NCBI RefSeq assembly: GCF_042477335.2
Contig: NC_091256.1
Coordinates: 48,997,001-49,061,000 of the forward strand
Length of the DNA: 64,000 bases
Direction: 5' to 3'
Source: Ovis canadensis
Lineage: Eukaryota; Chordata; Mammalia; Artiodactyla; Bovidae
Within the stretch, counting starts at the first letter, position 1. Every line of letters begins with the position of its first letter. The notes under the pieces were generated by a model. The model was not told the DNA's origin. It was given only the letters and a program-made list of their open reading frames with translations, and ran no database searches. This document shows, one piece after another, positions 33,561 through 45,470 of this stretch. Made by a program: the position numbers and the translations under genes.

Positions 33561-35049
33561 AAGCTGTTGGTTTGCAGGGCTGCCTTTAAGTGCTGATGAC
33601 ATAGGAACCAGAGGCTTCCCTCCCCGGGAGTGACAGTGAGCATTACCAGCCATTTGGGCATATCAGTACTTTCTAGGCAAGAACCATGTCCATTCCAAAA
33701 TGGAATCTTTGAAATATATTGTTGTCATGACGAGCAACAACATCTCAAAGGATTCCTTTGTCTAAGAGGTAAAACACTGGAGTTTCTCTTCACTACCTGC
33801 CTGCTATCAATTGCAAAGAAGGTACACATAAGTTAAGTGTTTTTTCTTCTATTGGTCCTTCAGTCAAAAGCCTGTCTTCTTTCTAACCTTGATTACTTTT
33901 CTTAGTTTTTGTTCTCTTGAAAAAGTTATGAATATATTATAATTTACCTCATAATGAGCCCTCTTCTAACGTTCTTAACAAATTTGCCATTTGGAAGAGT
34001 TTATTTTTGTTAATCTCCTGACTCCATGTCTATCTTCTTTCCCACCATCTTGACCACATCTCTCTTGCCTCACGAGCATCTCAAGTACTTATACTAACTT
34101 ATGGCAGTTTACACCATCAAAGTTTAGACTCACCTCAAGCACTCAAGCTCTAAAATTGAGCTCCTTTCCATAAAACATTTATTTTTCTCAATGAAGCTGG
34201 ATTTCAAGGAGTCAGGAAACAGACAAATTCATCAGGTGGTGAAACGCTCGAGACTAAGGAGTTTAAAGATCAATTTGTTTAAATGTCAGTCACAATTTAT
34301 TTATTAAAATAAACCTTGCACATGTAAAAACCCAGAGTAGCAAAACTTGTATTGCAGGAAACATTCTAGATTGGTTCTAAAATTTCTTCACATTTGTATT
34401 CAATCCTGTGAGAATTTTAAAAGGAAAACTTTTGCTAAAGCTAAGACTTTGATACAGTAAACTGGTAATACACATTTAGTCAATATGGAATGTTTGAAAA
34501 AAACAATCAGAGTGATTGTGCGAAATGGTTTTTAACATGGTAGAACTCAAGGAATGTGATTCCCTTCTTCAAGAGACTAATAGAAAATAAACTTCAGCTC
34601 ACAGAGAGGCTAGAGAAGCAGTGTGCACTGAATCTATTTAAAAGAAAATGGGGATTGTTTTTACAGAACTGAATGTAAATATTCAAACCGGGTAAGCATG
34701 AAAATTATGTAACTAATCATCCATGAAAATTAGGAAATAAGGAAGAAGAAAAGGTAAGTACTGTGATTTCTTTATTTAAATTTGAGGATTAATAGGTCAT
34801 CAAGTAATATATACAAAAAGCATAAATTTTTCACTAAGTGATTTAACCAACTAAAATCATATAGGGAATGAGGGAAGGGAGGAAATAGAAATAAACAAAC
34901 TTCATCTTTGTTCACAGCTGGAATTGACAGATTCAGTCTATAAAGTTTTGAGAAATAAATACATTACAAAAATTATAGTCATCTTAATGATAATCACAAC
35001 AGGAATGTAACATTTCATATTTAAAGAAATACCCCAAAACACACCATAT
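33561..35049. other. Unassigned DNA
   Basis: About 1.5 kb with no gene that I can support. A 68-codon frame at 33630-33836 has no recognised motif and no convincing splice context. Confidence 0.45.
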
Positions 35050-35073
35050 CACACACACACACACACACACACA
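35050..35073. repeat. (CA)12 microsatellite
   Basis: An uninterrupted 24-bp dinucleotide tract upstream of a BovB. Confidence 0.95.
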
Positions 35074-35177
35074 GAAAGTAAGGGAAAAAATACTAGGCAT
35101 TAAAGGACTTAAACGTAGCAAAAACAACAAAAAAACAGCATAAAATTTTAACAAAATTAAGACCAAAATCTACTCTG

Positions 35178-37572
35178 TTCAGTTCAGTTGCTCAGTGGTG
35201 TTCAACTCTTTGCGAGCCCATGGACTGCAGTGCACCACACCTCCCTGTTCATCACCAACTCCCGGAGTTTACTAAGGCTCGTATCCATTGAGCCGGTGAT
35301 GCCATCCAACCATCTCATCCTCTGTCATCCCCTTCTACTCCTGCCTTCTGTCTTTCCCAGCGTCGGGGTCTTTTCCAGTTAGTCAGTTCTTCCCATCAGG
35401 TGGCCAAAGTATTGCAGTTTCAGCTTCAACATCATTCCTTCCAGTAAGTATTCAGGACTAATCTCCTTTAGGATGGACTGGCTGGATCTCCTTGCAGTCC
35501 AAGGGACTCTCAAGAGTCTTCTCTAATGCCACAGTTCAAAAGCATCAATTCTTCAGCAGTCAGCTTTCTTTATAGTCCAACTCTCACATCTATACATGAC
35601 TACTGAAAAAACCATAGCTTTGACTAGATGGACTTTTGTTGGCAAAGTAATGTCTTTGCTTTTTAATATACTGTCTAGGTTGGTCATAAATTTCCTTCCA
35701 AGGAGTAACCATCTTTTATTTCATGGCTGTAGTCACCATCTGCAGTGATTTTGGAGCCCCTCCCCAAATAAAGCCTGTCACTGTTTCCACTGTTTCCCCA
35801 TCTATTTGCCATGAAGTGATGGGACCAGATGTCATGATCTTCATTTTCTGAATGTTGAGCTTTAACCCAACTTTTTCACTCTCCTCTTTCACTTTCATCA
35901 AGGGGCTCCTTAGTTCTTCTTCACCTTCTACAATGAGAGTGGTGTCATCTGCATATCTGAGGTTATTGATATTTCTCCTGGCAATCTCAATTCCAGCTTG
36001 TACTTCATCCAGTCCAGCATTTCTCATGATATACTCTGCATAAATAAGCAAGGTGACAATATACAGCCTTGATATACTCCTTTCCTGATCTGGAGGTAGT
36101 CTGTTGTTCCATGTCCAGTTCTAACTGTTGCTCTCTGAGCTGCATACATATTTCTCAGGAGGCAGGTGAGGTGGCCTGGTATTTCCTTCTCTTTAAAGAG
36201 TTTTCCACAGTTTGTTTGGATCCAACAGTCAAAAGGCTATGGCATAGTCAATAAAGCAGAAGTAGATGTTTTTCTGGAACTCTCTTACTTTTTCAATGAT
36301 CTAATGGATGTTGGCAATTTGAAATCTGGTTCCTCTGCCTTTTCTAAAACCAGCTTGGACATCTGGAAGTTCACAGCTCACATAGTATTGAGGCCTGGCT
36401 TGGAGAATTTTGAGCATTATTTTGCTAGCGTGTGAAATGAGTGAAATGTGCGGAAGCGTGAGCATTCTTTGGCATTGCCTTTCTTTGGGATTGGAATGAA
36501 AACTGACTTTTCCAGTCCTGCGGCCACTGCTGAGTTTTCCAAATTTGCTGGCATATTGAATGCAGCACGATCACAGCATCATCTTTAAGGATTTGAAATA
36601 GCTCAACTGGAATGCCATCACCTCCACTAGCTTTGTTTGTAGTGATGCTTCCTAAGGCCCACTTGACTTCACATTCCAGGATGTCTGGCTTTAGGTGAGT
36701 GATCACACCATCATGATTATCTTGGTCATGAAGATCTGTTTTGTAGAGTTCTGTGTATTCTTGCCACCTCTTCTTAATATCTTCTGCTTATGTTAGGTCC
36801 ATACCACTTCTGTCCTTTATTGTGCCCATCTTTGCATGAAATGTTCCCTTGGTATCTCTAATTTTCTTAATGAGATCTCTAGTCTTTCCCATTTTATTGT
36901 TTTCCTCTATTTCTTTGCATTGATCACTGAGGAAGGCTTCTTTACCTCTCCTTGTTATTCTTTGGAACTCTGCATTAAAATGGGTATATCTTTCCTTTTC
37001 TCCTTTGACTTTCACTTCTCTTCTTTTCACAGCTATTTGTAAGACCTCCTCAGACAAACATTTTGCCCTTTTTCATGTTTGTTTCTTCGGGATTGTCTTG
37101 ATCATTGCCTCCTGTACAATGTCACAAACCTCTGTCCATAGTTCTTCAGGTACTCTATCAGATCTAATCTCTTGAATCTATTTGTCACTTCCACTGTATA
37201 GTCATAAGGGATTTGATTTAGGTCATACCTGAATGGTCTAGTGGTTTCCCTACTTTCTTCAATTTAAGTCTGAATTTGGAAGTAAGGAGTTCATGATCTG
37301 AGTCACAGTGTGCTCCTGGTCTTGTTTTTGCTGGCTGTATAGAGCTTCTCCATCTTTGGCTGCAAAGAATATAATCAATCTGATTTTGGTATTGACTATT
37401 TGGTGATGTCCATGTGTAGAGTCTTCTCTTGTGTTGTTGGAAGAGGGTGTTTGCTATGACCAATGTGTTCTCTTGGCGAAACTCTATTAGTCTTTCCCCT
37501 GCTTCATTCTGTATTCCAAGAGCAAATTTGCCTGTTATTCCAGGGATCTCTTGACTTCCTACTTTTGCATTA
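35178..37572 (-). mobile_element. BovB LINE copy 10, 2.4 kb antisense
   Basis: Runs from the 'gttcagttcag' 3' end to the C-terminal part of the endonuclease near 37572 ('cttcctacttttgcattac'). Motif C encodes an intact YADD ('RYADDTTLIVEGEEE', about 35940-35960). Many shifts break the frame. Partial frames occur at 35716-36051, 36425-36706, 36788-37057 and 37218-37463. It faces copy 11 across a 0.9 kb spacer. Confidence 0.94.
37218..37463 (-). pseudogene. BovB endonuclease C-terminal fragment
   Basis: An 81-codon frame with 'FYTWTSP'-like text ('RRLYTWTSPNSQYQNQIDYIL') and 'CDSDHELL'. The 'IDYIL' and 'SDHELL' blocks are the C-terminal conserved parts of the APE-type endonuclease of RTE-clade LINEs, with the catalytic Asp-His pair in SDH. 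The N-terminal half of the nuclease is absent from the copy. Confidence 0.85.
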
Positions 37573-37659
37573 CAGAGAAGGAATCTGGTTAAATTACATG
37601 AAACCCAGTGATATTCTACCTACTAGAAACATTTAAAAAGCAAAATAACTCAAAGATGG

Positions 37660-37855
37660 GGCAAAGTACACAAAGAAAATGTAAACAACAACAAAAAATT
37701 AGAAGTCAGGATCTTAATTCAGACAAGTTGACTTTTAGACTTGAATTAACTTTAAAGCATTAAATGTGATTTTTTAAGTGAATCATGTAATGAGAAAATC
37801 TATAAACCATAATGAAGATAAAAATTATAAAAATGCATGCAGCAAGAAGAATTTT
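37660..37855 (+). mobile_element. Ancient L1 ORF2 fragment (part 1)
   Basis: 'tcagacaagttgacttttag', 'gacttgaattaactttaaag' and 'ataaaaattataaaaatgca' resemble the endonuclease-region text of old L1 elements. It is continued at 39251 after an LTR and a BovB. Confidence 0.5.
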
Positions 37856-37856
37856 A

Positions 37857-38456
37857 AGATGTCCTCCAATATTCCTGTCTCTGGGGATCCTTGCCTTGTA
37901 TAAATCTCACCTCTTGAAGCTAAAAGGTTAAGAAAGGATAAAGCCTGGAGCTCTGGATATAATGGGATATGATTGTTACACAATACTTAGCAAAAGGGAT
38001 TGTATAGATGTAAGTAATTTACTAGACAGTTGGCTTTGGGTTCATCAAAGGAGTATCATGAATGGCCTAATGTAATCACATGATCCCTTTAAGTCTAGGT
38101 CTTAGATGTTGGAGACAGAAGTTGTGTTGGTAGTGTGAAGGGGCCACAGAGCAAGAAACTGCAGACAATTTCTAGAAGCTCAAAAATGCCCTCAGACACA
38201 GCCAGCAAGAGGGCAGGATCTTCAGTCTTTCAGCCTCAAGGAACTGAACTCTGCCAACAACTTAATGACCTTGGAAGAGGATCTTGAATCTCAAGTGAGA
38301 TGGAAGTTCATACTGACACCTTGATTCTAGCCATGTGGGACCCTAAGCACCGCCTGACCTTGACCAGCAGAAAATGTCAAATAATAAATGGGTGTTTTTT
38401 TAAATCATTACATTTATGGTAACTTGTTACACAGCAATTGAAAATTAAAATAATCT
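37857..38456 (+). mobile_element. MLT1-type LTR (ERVL-MaLR)
   Basis: The layout fits an MLT1 LTR: a start near 'agatgtcctccaatattcct', middle text 'atcacatgatccctttaag', and an end with 'caaataataaatgggtg' (polyadenylation signal) and 'atggtaacttgttacacag'. This is a solitary non-autonomous LTR with no internal or coding sequence. It lies inside the old L1. Confidence 0.8.
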
Positions 38457-38460
38457 AAAT

Positions 38461-39250
38461 TGACAGGAGAAATATCAATAACCTCAGATATGCACCCCTA
38501 TGACAGCACCCTTATGGCAGAAAGTGAAGAAGAACTAAAGAGCCTCTTGATGAAAGTAAAAGAGGAGAGTGAAAAAATTGGCTTAAAGCTCAACATTCAG
38601 AAAACTAAGATCATGGCATCAGGTCCTATCACTTCATGGAAAATAGATGGGGAAACAGTGGCTGACTTTATTTTTCTGGGCTCCAAAATCACTGCAGATG
38701 GTGGTTGCAGCCATGAAATTAAAAGATGCTTACTCCTTGGAAGAAAAGTTATGACCAACTTAGACATCATATTCAAAAGCAGAGACATTACTTTGTCAAC
38801 AAAAGTCCGTCTAGTCAAGGCTATGGTTTTTCCAGTAGTCATGTATGGATTGGGCTATAAAGAAAGATGACCACTGAAGAACTGATGCTTCTGAACTGTG
38901 GTGTTGGCGAAGACTGTTGAGAGTCCCTTGGATTGCAAGGAGATCCAACCAGTCCATCCTAAAGGAGATCAGTCCTAGGTGTTCATCGGTAGGACTGATG
39001 TTGAAGCTGAAACTCCAATACTTTGGCCACCTGATGCAAAGAGCTGACTCATTTGAAAAGCCCCTGATGCTGGGAAAGATTGAGGGCAGGAGGAGAAGGG
39101 GACAACAGAGGATGAGATGGTTGCATCATATCATCGACTCAATGGACATGGGTTTGGGTGGACTCCGGGTGATGGACAGGGAAGCCTGGCGTGCTGCGGT
39201 TCATGGGGTCACAAAGAGTTGGACACAACTGAGCAACTGAACTGAACTGA
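38461..39250 (+). mobile_element. BovB LINE copy 11, RT-dead subfamily
   Basis: 5'-truncated just before motif C. The YADD codons are replaced: 'gcagatgacacc' has become 'gcacccctatgacagc', a net +4 bases that removes both Asp and shifts the frame. The C-terminal frame 38460-38870 is open afterwards. It ends 'actgaactgaactga'. It shares the motif-C lesion, 'ggtaggactgatg' and a shortened 'gggtttgggtg...gtgatgg' 3' region with copy 12. Confidence 0.93.
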
Positions 39251-40495
39251 AATACCATATAACATAGTAGTATCAAAATTCATAAAGCAAAACAAAGCTC
39301 TAGGAACACATACTGGTTTACGTACTAATACAAAATACTCTTTTACAGCATTAGTAGCAGAAGCTTTAAGACACCTCTGTCAGCATGTCCTTCAGGATTA
39401 TTAAAGCAAGTAAGAATTTAGGCTATGTTGAAGACAAAGGTAAGTGTGTATATACGTGTGTGGGTGAGAGAGATAAACTCGTATATTAATCTCTAGCCCT
39501 GAATGCAAAGAATATATCTTTTTTTCCTAGTGCTCACAAAAAGGAATACTCATAAAAGATAACCATATGTTAAGCTAGAAATTTCTGTATAAATTCCAAA
39601 TTGTAGAAACAGCAGAAATATTCTCTGATCACAATGCAATATATATATATATATATATATATGTCAGTAACAAATTTAGGAAACAAAAAATTCCTATCAT
39701 TTGCCATATAAGATACTCTATTTTAAACAACTTTAGGTTAAAGAGAAAATTAATACAGAAGTTACAGAATCTTGATAGCCCTACATATTAGAATCTATAA
39801 CATATAGCTGAAAGAGCATGCAGAGAAAAATCCACACATTTACATACTTAGAATTATAAACTAGGAAGGATGGAAATAATTGAATCAAGAATCCACAAGA
39901 AGTTAGAAAAAAGAACCTCTCAGTAAATCCAAGGAAGATGGAGGAAAGAAAGCATGCATAAAGATGAAGCTGCATCCCTGCATTTGATAAGGGAAAAACA
40001 AATTTGATATGTGAATAAACTCAAAATCTGATACTTTCTGATATGAAGAACACTCCACTTCTGTGATATTTTCCCCCAAAAAACTGTATCTCCAATGAAA
40101 TGTTGATAAAATATCAGATAAATGCAAACTTGAGGGGAATTCCAAAACATCTGACCAGGTACCCTTCCAAAATAGTCAAATTCATGAACAAGGAAAGATT
40201 ACAAAATAATCACAAAATAGAGGAAATGAAGGAGAAATGACTATTAAATGCAATGTGGGATCCTGAATTGAATCCTGGAACAGGAAAAGGACTTTAATAG
40301 ACAAATAAAGTCTACAGTTTAGTTAATAAAGTTGTGCTTTTATTCACTTTTCAGTTTTGACAGATGTGCCACGGTTATGTAAGATGATAACATTAGGGGA
40401 AATAAGGTGAGGGGTACATGAAAACTCTATGCTATCTTTGGAACTTTTCTGTAAATCTAAAATTATTCTAAAATAAAGACATTATTTTTTTAAAA
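39251..40495 (+). mobile_element. Ancient L1 (part 2), ORF2 fragments and 3' UTR
   Basis: 'tgctcacaaaaaggaatact' and 'tctctgatcacaatgcaata' correspond to the L1 endonuclease region with its SDHN-type motif. From about 40195, 'gaaggagaaatgactattaa', 'gggatcctgaattgaatcct' and 'gccacggttatgtaagatg' are an old L1 3' UTR ending in a 'aaaataaagacatta' tail. The middle is poorly resolved and more than one element may be present. Confidence 0.6.
39639..39662. repeat. (AT)12 microsatellite
   Basis: A 24-bp perfect AT tract grown within old L1 sequence. Confidence 0.95.
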
Positions 40496-40497
40496 GA

Positions 40498-40700
40498 AGT
40501 ACAGAAGACCTAAAAAATTTTAATAGAACAATTAGAAGAAATGAAAGTAATGATCAAAGGGCTACCCTCTTAAACAAGCAAACAAAACATATCACGTTCT
40601 AAAAGTTTTATTAGAGTATTTTACCAAACACTTCAGTCATCCATAACTTCAATGCTAGTTAAATCATTCTGATATAGAGACATTTAAAAGGCACTAGTAT
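40498..40700 (+). mobile_element. Old L1 ORF2 fragment
   Basis: 'gaacaattagaagaaatgaa' and 'tattagagtattttaccaaa' resemble ORF2 text near 'FYQTF'. It directly follows the poly-A end of the previous L1. Confidence 0.45.
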
Positions 40701-40734
40701 ACTTTCCCATGAGATAAAGAATTAAAAGATAATA

Positions 40735-41265
40735 CAGTCTTTTTCTTTCCAATTTTAATATACTTATTTCTATTTTTCGGTAATACTAGATGGAATGTCC
40801 AGAAATGGCAAATGATAGCAGTAATAATGGTCATCTTTGTCTTGTTCTTAATTGAGAATACGTCCAATTATCTCTTATTACACCTGGCTCTGGCTTTTGT
40901 GTTTATATGTCACATGAAGAGAATGACACACATCTATTTTATTAAAGAATTGTTATCAAGAATTGATTTAAAATTTTATCAGAAATTTTGCCTTAATAAA
41001 AATTATCATGTAATTTTTAATAAAGTTGAGATTATATTTTATGTTCTCTTTAATATCATCATTCTTGTATGTCTGAAATAAATACCACTTGATTATGCTT
41101 TTAATATGGCTTTTTGGCTAATCTTTAGTTAAGGGTTCAGTAAAATTTGTGATGAATTTGTCTGAAATTTTCCTGTATGTGTGTGTCTTCATATACTATC
41201 TTAATTGGGCTTTGCCATTAAGGTTATACAAAGCTTTAGATTTGGGGATATGTTCCAACAGGTGG
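40735..41265 (-). mobile_element. Old L1 ORF2 fragment, antisense
   Basis: 'tcatctttgtcttgttctta', 'taaataccacttgattatgc' and 'aattttcctgtatgtgtgtg' follow the antisense order of the L1 RT region ('catccttgtcttgttcctga', then 'cccacttgatcatgg'). It is heavily decayed. The 89-codon sense frame across it is a shadow. Confidence 0.6.
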
Positions 41266-41281
41266 TAAGAGTTCATTCTCT

Positions 41282-41388
41282 CTCTCTTTAAAGTTAATCT
41301 GTTTATTTTAGTTGGAGGCTAATTACTTTACAGTATTGTAGTGGTTTTTGCCATACATTGATGTGACTCAGCCATGGTGTACATGTGT
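41282..41388 (-). mobile_element. L1_BT 3' end, short antisense insertion
   Basis: 'ttagttggaggctaattact', 'gtggtttttgccatacattg' and 'atgtgactcagccatggtg' are the antisense L1 3' terminus. It is flanked by a 13-bp duplication with one difference, gagttcattctct (41269-41281) and gagtttattctct (41389-41401). Confidence 0.88.
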
Positions 41389-41401
41389 GAGTTTATTCTC
41401 T

Positions 41402-41933
41402 TTTAATGAGTCTCTCTCTTCTCTTTGAATAGTAAGTAGTCTCCACATTCTACAGTCCAGTGTCAAGTGGCACCGCATGGTAAGGGATATTCTATGAGTA
41501 TATTAATGTAACTGAAATCTCTTGGGGGGGAAACTAATTTGTTCATTGTCTCCATTACACGCCTGTTATAAATAATGCTTAAAATACAATTGTGTGGGTA
41601 GATGGGAGAGAAAAGGGCAGTTTGGTTGAAAACTGTTTTTAGCTTTTTCTTGGCAGAGTCCTATTCCTGTTTACCCTGTGTGCCCTGGAAAATGACCTTC
41701 AACACTAATTCGAAAGGATGAAAGTTTTGACTCATCTCACTATTTTTCCCATCCACCTTCACCTCCTGATTGGCCTGCTACAATAGCCTATTCTTCTTCT
41801 TCATTACTGTGGGAATCCTTCCCACCAAATTATGTCAGAAGTGAGTGACCACTAGAAAGAGGACAAGAAGTCATGTTATGGGCAGACAAAAAAGAAAAAT
41901 ATTTTCCCAGTTCACCACTGCAACCTCAGAGAA
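41402..41933. other. Unassigned DNA
   Basis: No gene or nameable repeat in about 530 bp. Confidence 0.45.
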
Positions 41934-42230
41934 GCTTCACTGGTGGCTTAGTGGTAAAGAGTCTGCCTGCCAATGTAGGAGACACGGGTTCGATCCCTGG
42001 TCTGGGAAGATCCCACATGCAGCAGAGAACTAAGCCCTTGTGCTGCAACTATTGGGCCAGTGCTCTAGAGCCCAGGAGCCCCAGAGCCTATTCTCCACAA
42101 CAAGTGAAGTCAGTACAGTGGAAGCCTGCATGCCACAACTAGAGAACAGCCTCTACTCTAACTAGAGAAAGCTCACACAGGGATGAAGACGCGGGGCAGC
42201 CAGAAATAAAATAAATACTATTTTAAATAT
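41934..42230 (+). mobile_element. CHR-1-type SINE
   Basis: The tRNA-derived head keeps a clean B box ('gggttcgatccctgg'). The long body contains the repeated 'gagcccaggagcc' and 'gcatgccacaactagagaa' blocks and ends 'ggcagccagaaataaaat'. This is the artiodactyl CHR family, distinct from Bov-tA. Confidence 0.88.
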
Positions 42231-42304
42231 AAAATTAAAGACAGAGGAGACAAGGGGAGCTGTGAGAGAAACTCCATTATTCACTCCAATAATAGTAAAA
42301 ATGG

Positions 42305-42540
42305 CTAACACTTAGATAGCTTTAATAACATCTTAGTTACGCTCTGAGTGCTTTACATGAAAAGCTCATTTAATGCTCACAGCAGTCCTACACAGTAAGT
42401 ACTTCTATTATCCCTGCTCAGAAAATGAGGAAACTGAGGCAAGAGGTGTGACCTGCCAGTGGGCCCATAATCTTCAAGTGGCAGAACAGGATACAAATTC
42501 ATGGAGTCTGGTTCCAGAATCACTGGTATCACCACCAAGT
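42305..42540 (-). repeat. MIR SINE, antisense
   Basis: 'gagtgctttacatgaaaagc', 'tcatttaatgctcacagcag', 'gaaaatgaggaaactgaggc' and 'gagtctggttccagaatcac' give the antisense MIR layout end to end. Overlapping frames are shadows. Confidence 0.9.
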
Positions 42541-43531
42541 TGTAATGTGTTGGCCCTAAAAACAAGAATCTTGCCTGCCCTTGGGATCAAGGAATAAATA
42601 ATAAGGTTGAAGATTTTAAATAAACAAGATTCAGTATTAAAGATAATGGTGAATTCATTTTAGTAACCACAAGAGATGGAAAATTCATGAAATCAGACTT
42701 AGAAGTCAATAAGGGAGACAATGATCAAGGAGAGGATCGTATCAGTGAGTAGAGAAGGGTAGAGTACAGCAGAAGAATTACAAGGAAAAATAAATCCATT
42801 TCCTGGTCTTCTCAACCAAAACAGTGCTATTTGCACTTCCATATCAGTGTATTCTATCTCTGGACAGATAGAAGGAAGACTTGGAAATTTTGTTGCTATT
42901 TACCCTATTGTGCTGTGCTGTATGTGTGTGTATTACTTTTTAAAATGTTTAAATAAACATAGTGCTTTAAAACTTTAGTCAAAAAGATGCTTCTATAGAT
43001 AATTAAGTTTCATCACTGGCTCAGCCTACACATCTGTATCTAAATTTGAAACCCATCTCCTGCTCTTGTAAAGATGCTGTTTCCTATGTACCTCTGTGAA
43101 TGTGCCTCACAGATCATCAACTCTATCCTAATTTTAATCTTTATTTTACTTTTGTGCCATTGGATTTCTTTTCTTTGTCTCTAAGTCACCCCTAAGCCTT
43201 TTTATTTCTCTGGTGAAGGGGTATCTTAATAAAATAAATTAATATAGAGCAATCTTACTGTGTGAATTTGAAACTCTTGTTTTGTTCTTAGCTGTTGTTG
43301 CTCAGACAACTGTTTTACTGATTCCTGCTATGTCTCCAGAGATAAACTGGTGATCTAGTAAGACAGTTGCTAGACTCGTAAAGTAACAATATGGTCCTAA
43401 GAAGGTTAAAATTGCACTGTAATTTCAGTTCTTAATGATTTTCAGAAGCAGGGTCCATATTTCACTTAGGTCTGAAAACCAAATTATATTTAAGAGAATG
43501 ACATAGACTTATGTTGGAAATAGATGTATAT
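42541..43531. other. Unassigned DNA
   Basis: About 1 kb with no gene and no nameable repeat. Confidence 0.45.
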
Positions 43532-43541
43532 AGACAGAGAG

Positions 43542-44633
43542 TCCCAGAAAAACATCTATTTCTGCTTTATTGACTATGCCAAAGCCTTTGACTCTGTGGA
43601 TCACAAGAAACTGTGGAAAATTCTGAAAGAGATGGGAATACCAGACCACCTGACCTGCCTCTTGAGAAATCTGTGTGCAGGTCAGGAAGCAACAGTTAGA
43701 ACTGGACATGGAACAACAGACTGGTTCCAAAGAGGAAAAGGAGTACGTCAAAGCTGTATATTGTCACCCTGCTTATTTAACTTCTATGCAGAGTACATCA
43801 TGAGAAATGCTGGGCTGAAGAAGCACATGAATGAAGACTGCCAGGAGAAATATCAATAACCCCAGATACGCACCCTTGTGACACCACCCTTATGGTAGAA
43901 AGTGACGAAGAACTAAAGAGCCTCTTGATGAAAGTGAAAGAGGAGAGTGAAAAAGTTGGCTTAAAGTTCAACATTCAGAAAACGAAGATCATGGCATCCA
44001 GTCCCATCACTTCATGGAAAATAGATGGGGAAACAGTGGAAACAGTGGCTGACTTTATTTTTCTGGGCTCTAAAATCACTGCAGATGGTGACTGTAGCCA
44101 TGAAATTAAAAGATACTTACTCCTTGGAAGGAAAGTTATGACCAACCTAGACAGCATATTAAAAAGCAAAGATATCACTTTGGCAACAAAGGTCCATCTA
44201 GTCAAGGCTATGGTTTTTCCAGTGGTCATGTATGGCTGTTAGAGTTGGACTGTGAAGAAAGCTGAGCGCTGAAGTATTGATGCTTTTGAACTGTGGTGTT
44301 GGAGGTGACTCTTGAGAGTCCGTTGGACTGCAAGGAGATCCAACCAGTCCATCCTAAATGAGATCAGTCCTGGGTGTTCATTGGTAGGACTGATGTTGAA
44401 GCTGAAACTCCAATACTTTGGCCACCTGATGCGAAGAGCTGACTCATTTGAAAAGCCCCTGATGCTGGGAAAGATTGAGGGCAGGAGGAGAAGGGGACAA
44501 CAGAGGATAAGATGTCTGGATGGCATCACCAACTCAAAGGACATGGGTTTGGGTGATGGACAGGGAGGCCTGGCATGCTGCAGTTCATGGGGTTGCAAAA
44601 AGTTGGATATGACTGAGTGACTGAACTGAACTG
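43542..44633 (+). mobile_element. BovB LINE copy 12, RT-dead subfamily, perfect TSD
   Basis: Flanked by agacagagag at 43532-43541 and 44634-44643. 5'-truncated in RT. Motif A 'FIDYAKAFDSVDH' is intact. Motif C is destroyed by the same +4 change as copy 11 ('gcacccttgtgacacc'), followed by a second open block (43892-44242). It also has a deletion before 'gatggacaggg' that extends the one in copy 11. It ends 'gactgaactgaactg'. Confidence 0.95.
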
Positions 44634-44643
44634 AGACAGAGAG

Positions 44644-45029
44644 GAGATGGTCAAATGACTCACGGGACAAAAATTAAACTTGTTTCATGTAAAGGTCATG
44701 GTTTGAGCCTAAACTAAGTTCTTGCTAGAATTCAGGCCCACTCCAGATGGACCACTCCAGATGAGACAGGACTATCATTATGGAAAAGATTGCAAGTGAA
44801 GAATATCTCTTGTGTGAAAATATTATCAAGGTGCCTCAGTGTAATCAAGGACAATGAGCTGGTAGAAGAGTGGGCAGAGTCTCACTACAGCAGTCCTAGC
44901 TGCCAAGTCCTAGAAAGATGAGGCTGCTGTAAAAGATAGAGAAACAATGAGTAGATAAAATGGTGAGAGTGAATGCAGTCACCTGTGGCTCTTGCTAGAA
45001 AGTGAGAGAATCTCTTGTGCAATGCGTTT
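44644..45029. other. Unassigned DNA
   Basis: About 390 bp with a short local repeat of 'ccactccagatg' (44740-44765). No gene is seen. Confidence 0.45.
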
Positions 45030-45350
45030 TCTTTTTCTCTCTTTTTAAATTTAAGTATAGTTGACTCTCAAATTATATTACTTCAAACCAGTAACTCAAC
45101 TCCTTTGTGTTTATTTGAAGAAAACAAAAACACTAATTTGAAAATATATATGACCCCTATGTTCATTGCAGCATTATTTACAGCAGCCAAGATATGGAAG
45201 CAACATAACTGTCCATCAACAAATAAATGGATAAAGAATATGTGGTACATATATACAATGGAATATTACTCGGCCATAAAAAGAATGAAATCTTGCCATT
45301 TGCATCAACATTAATAGACTTAGAGGATATTATGCTAAGTAAAATAAGTT
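45030..45350 (+). mobile_element. Old L1 ORF2 C-terminal and 3' fragment
   Basis: The frame at 45015-45314 ends '[18 protein letters not shown]...[14 protein letters not shown]', the conserved L1 ORF2p C-terminus. Text such as 'atatacaatggaatattact' and 'ttatgctaagtaaaataagt' continues into the 3' UTR. The N-terminal side is unrelated DNA. Confidence 0.82.
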
Positions 45351-45470
45351 ACGAGTTCTCTTGATTGCGGGTATCATCCATCATGGGACTCTACTAGCAA
45401 GCACTAGCAGCAGTAGCAATGCCTTTGACAGATGGCCGCTTCAGCAGCATCATTTGGCTCCAGCAAAAAT

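Noticed and set aside
31549..35073. (CA)n tracts as CRISPR-like or other functional arrays
   Set aside because: They are plain dinucleotide microsatellites with no spacers.
41986..42000. tRNA-like B box (gggttcgatccctgg), also at 19796 and 51150
   Set aside because: These are tRNA-derived SINE heads. No acceptor stem or anticodon arm of a functional tRNA is formed.
43542..44633. Copies 11 and 12 as a segmental duplication
   Set aside because: Copy 12 has its own perfect 10-bp target duplication and starts at a different 5' point, so it is an independent insertion.
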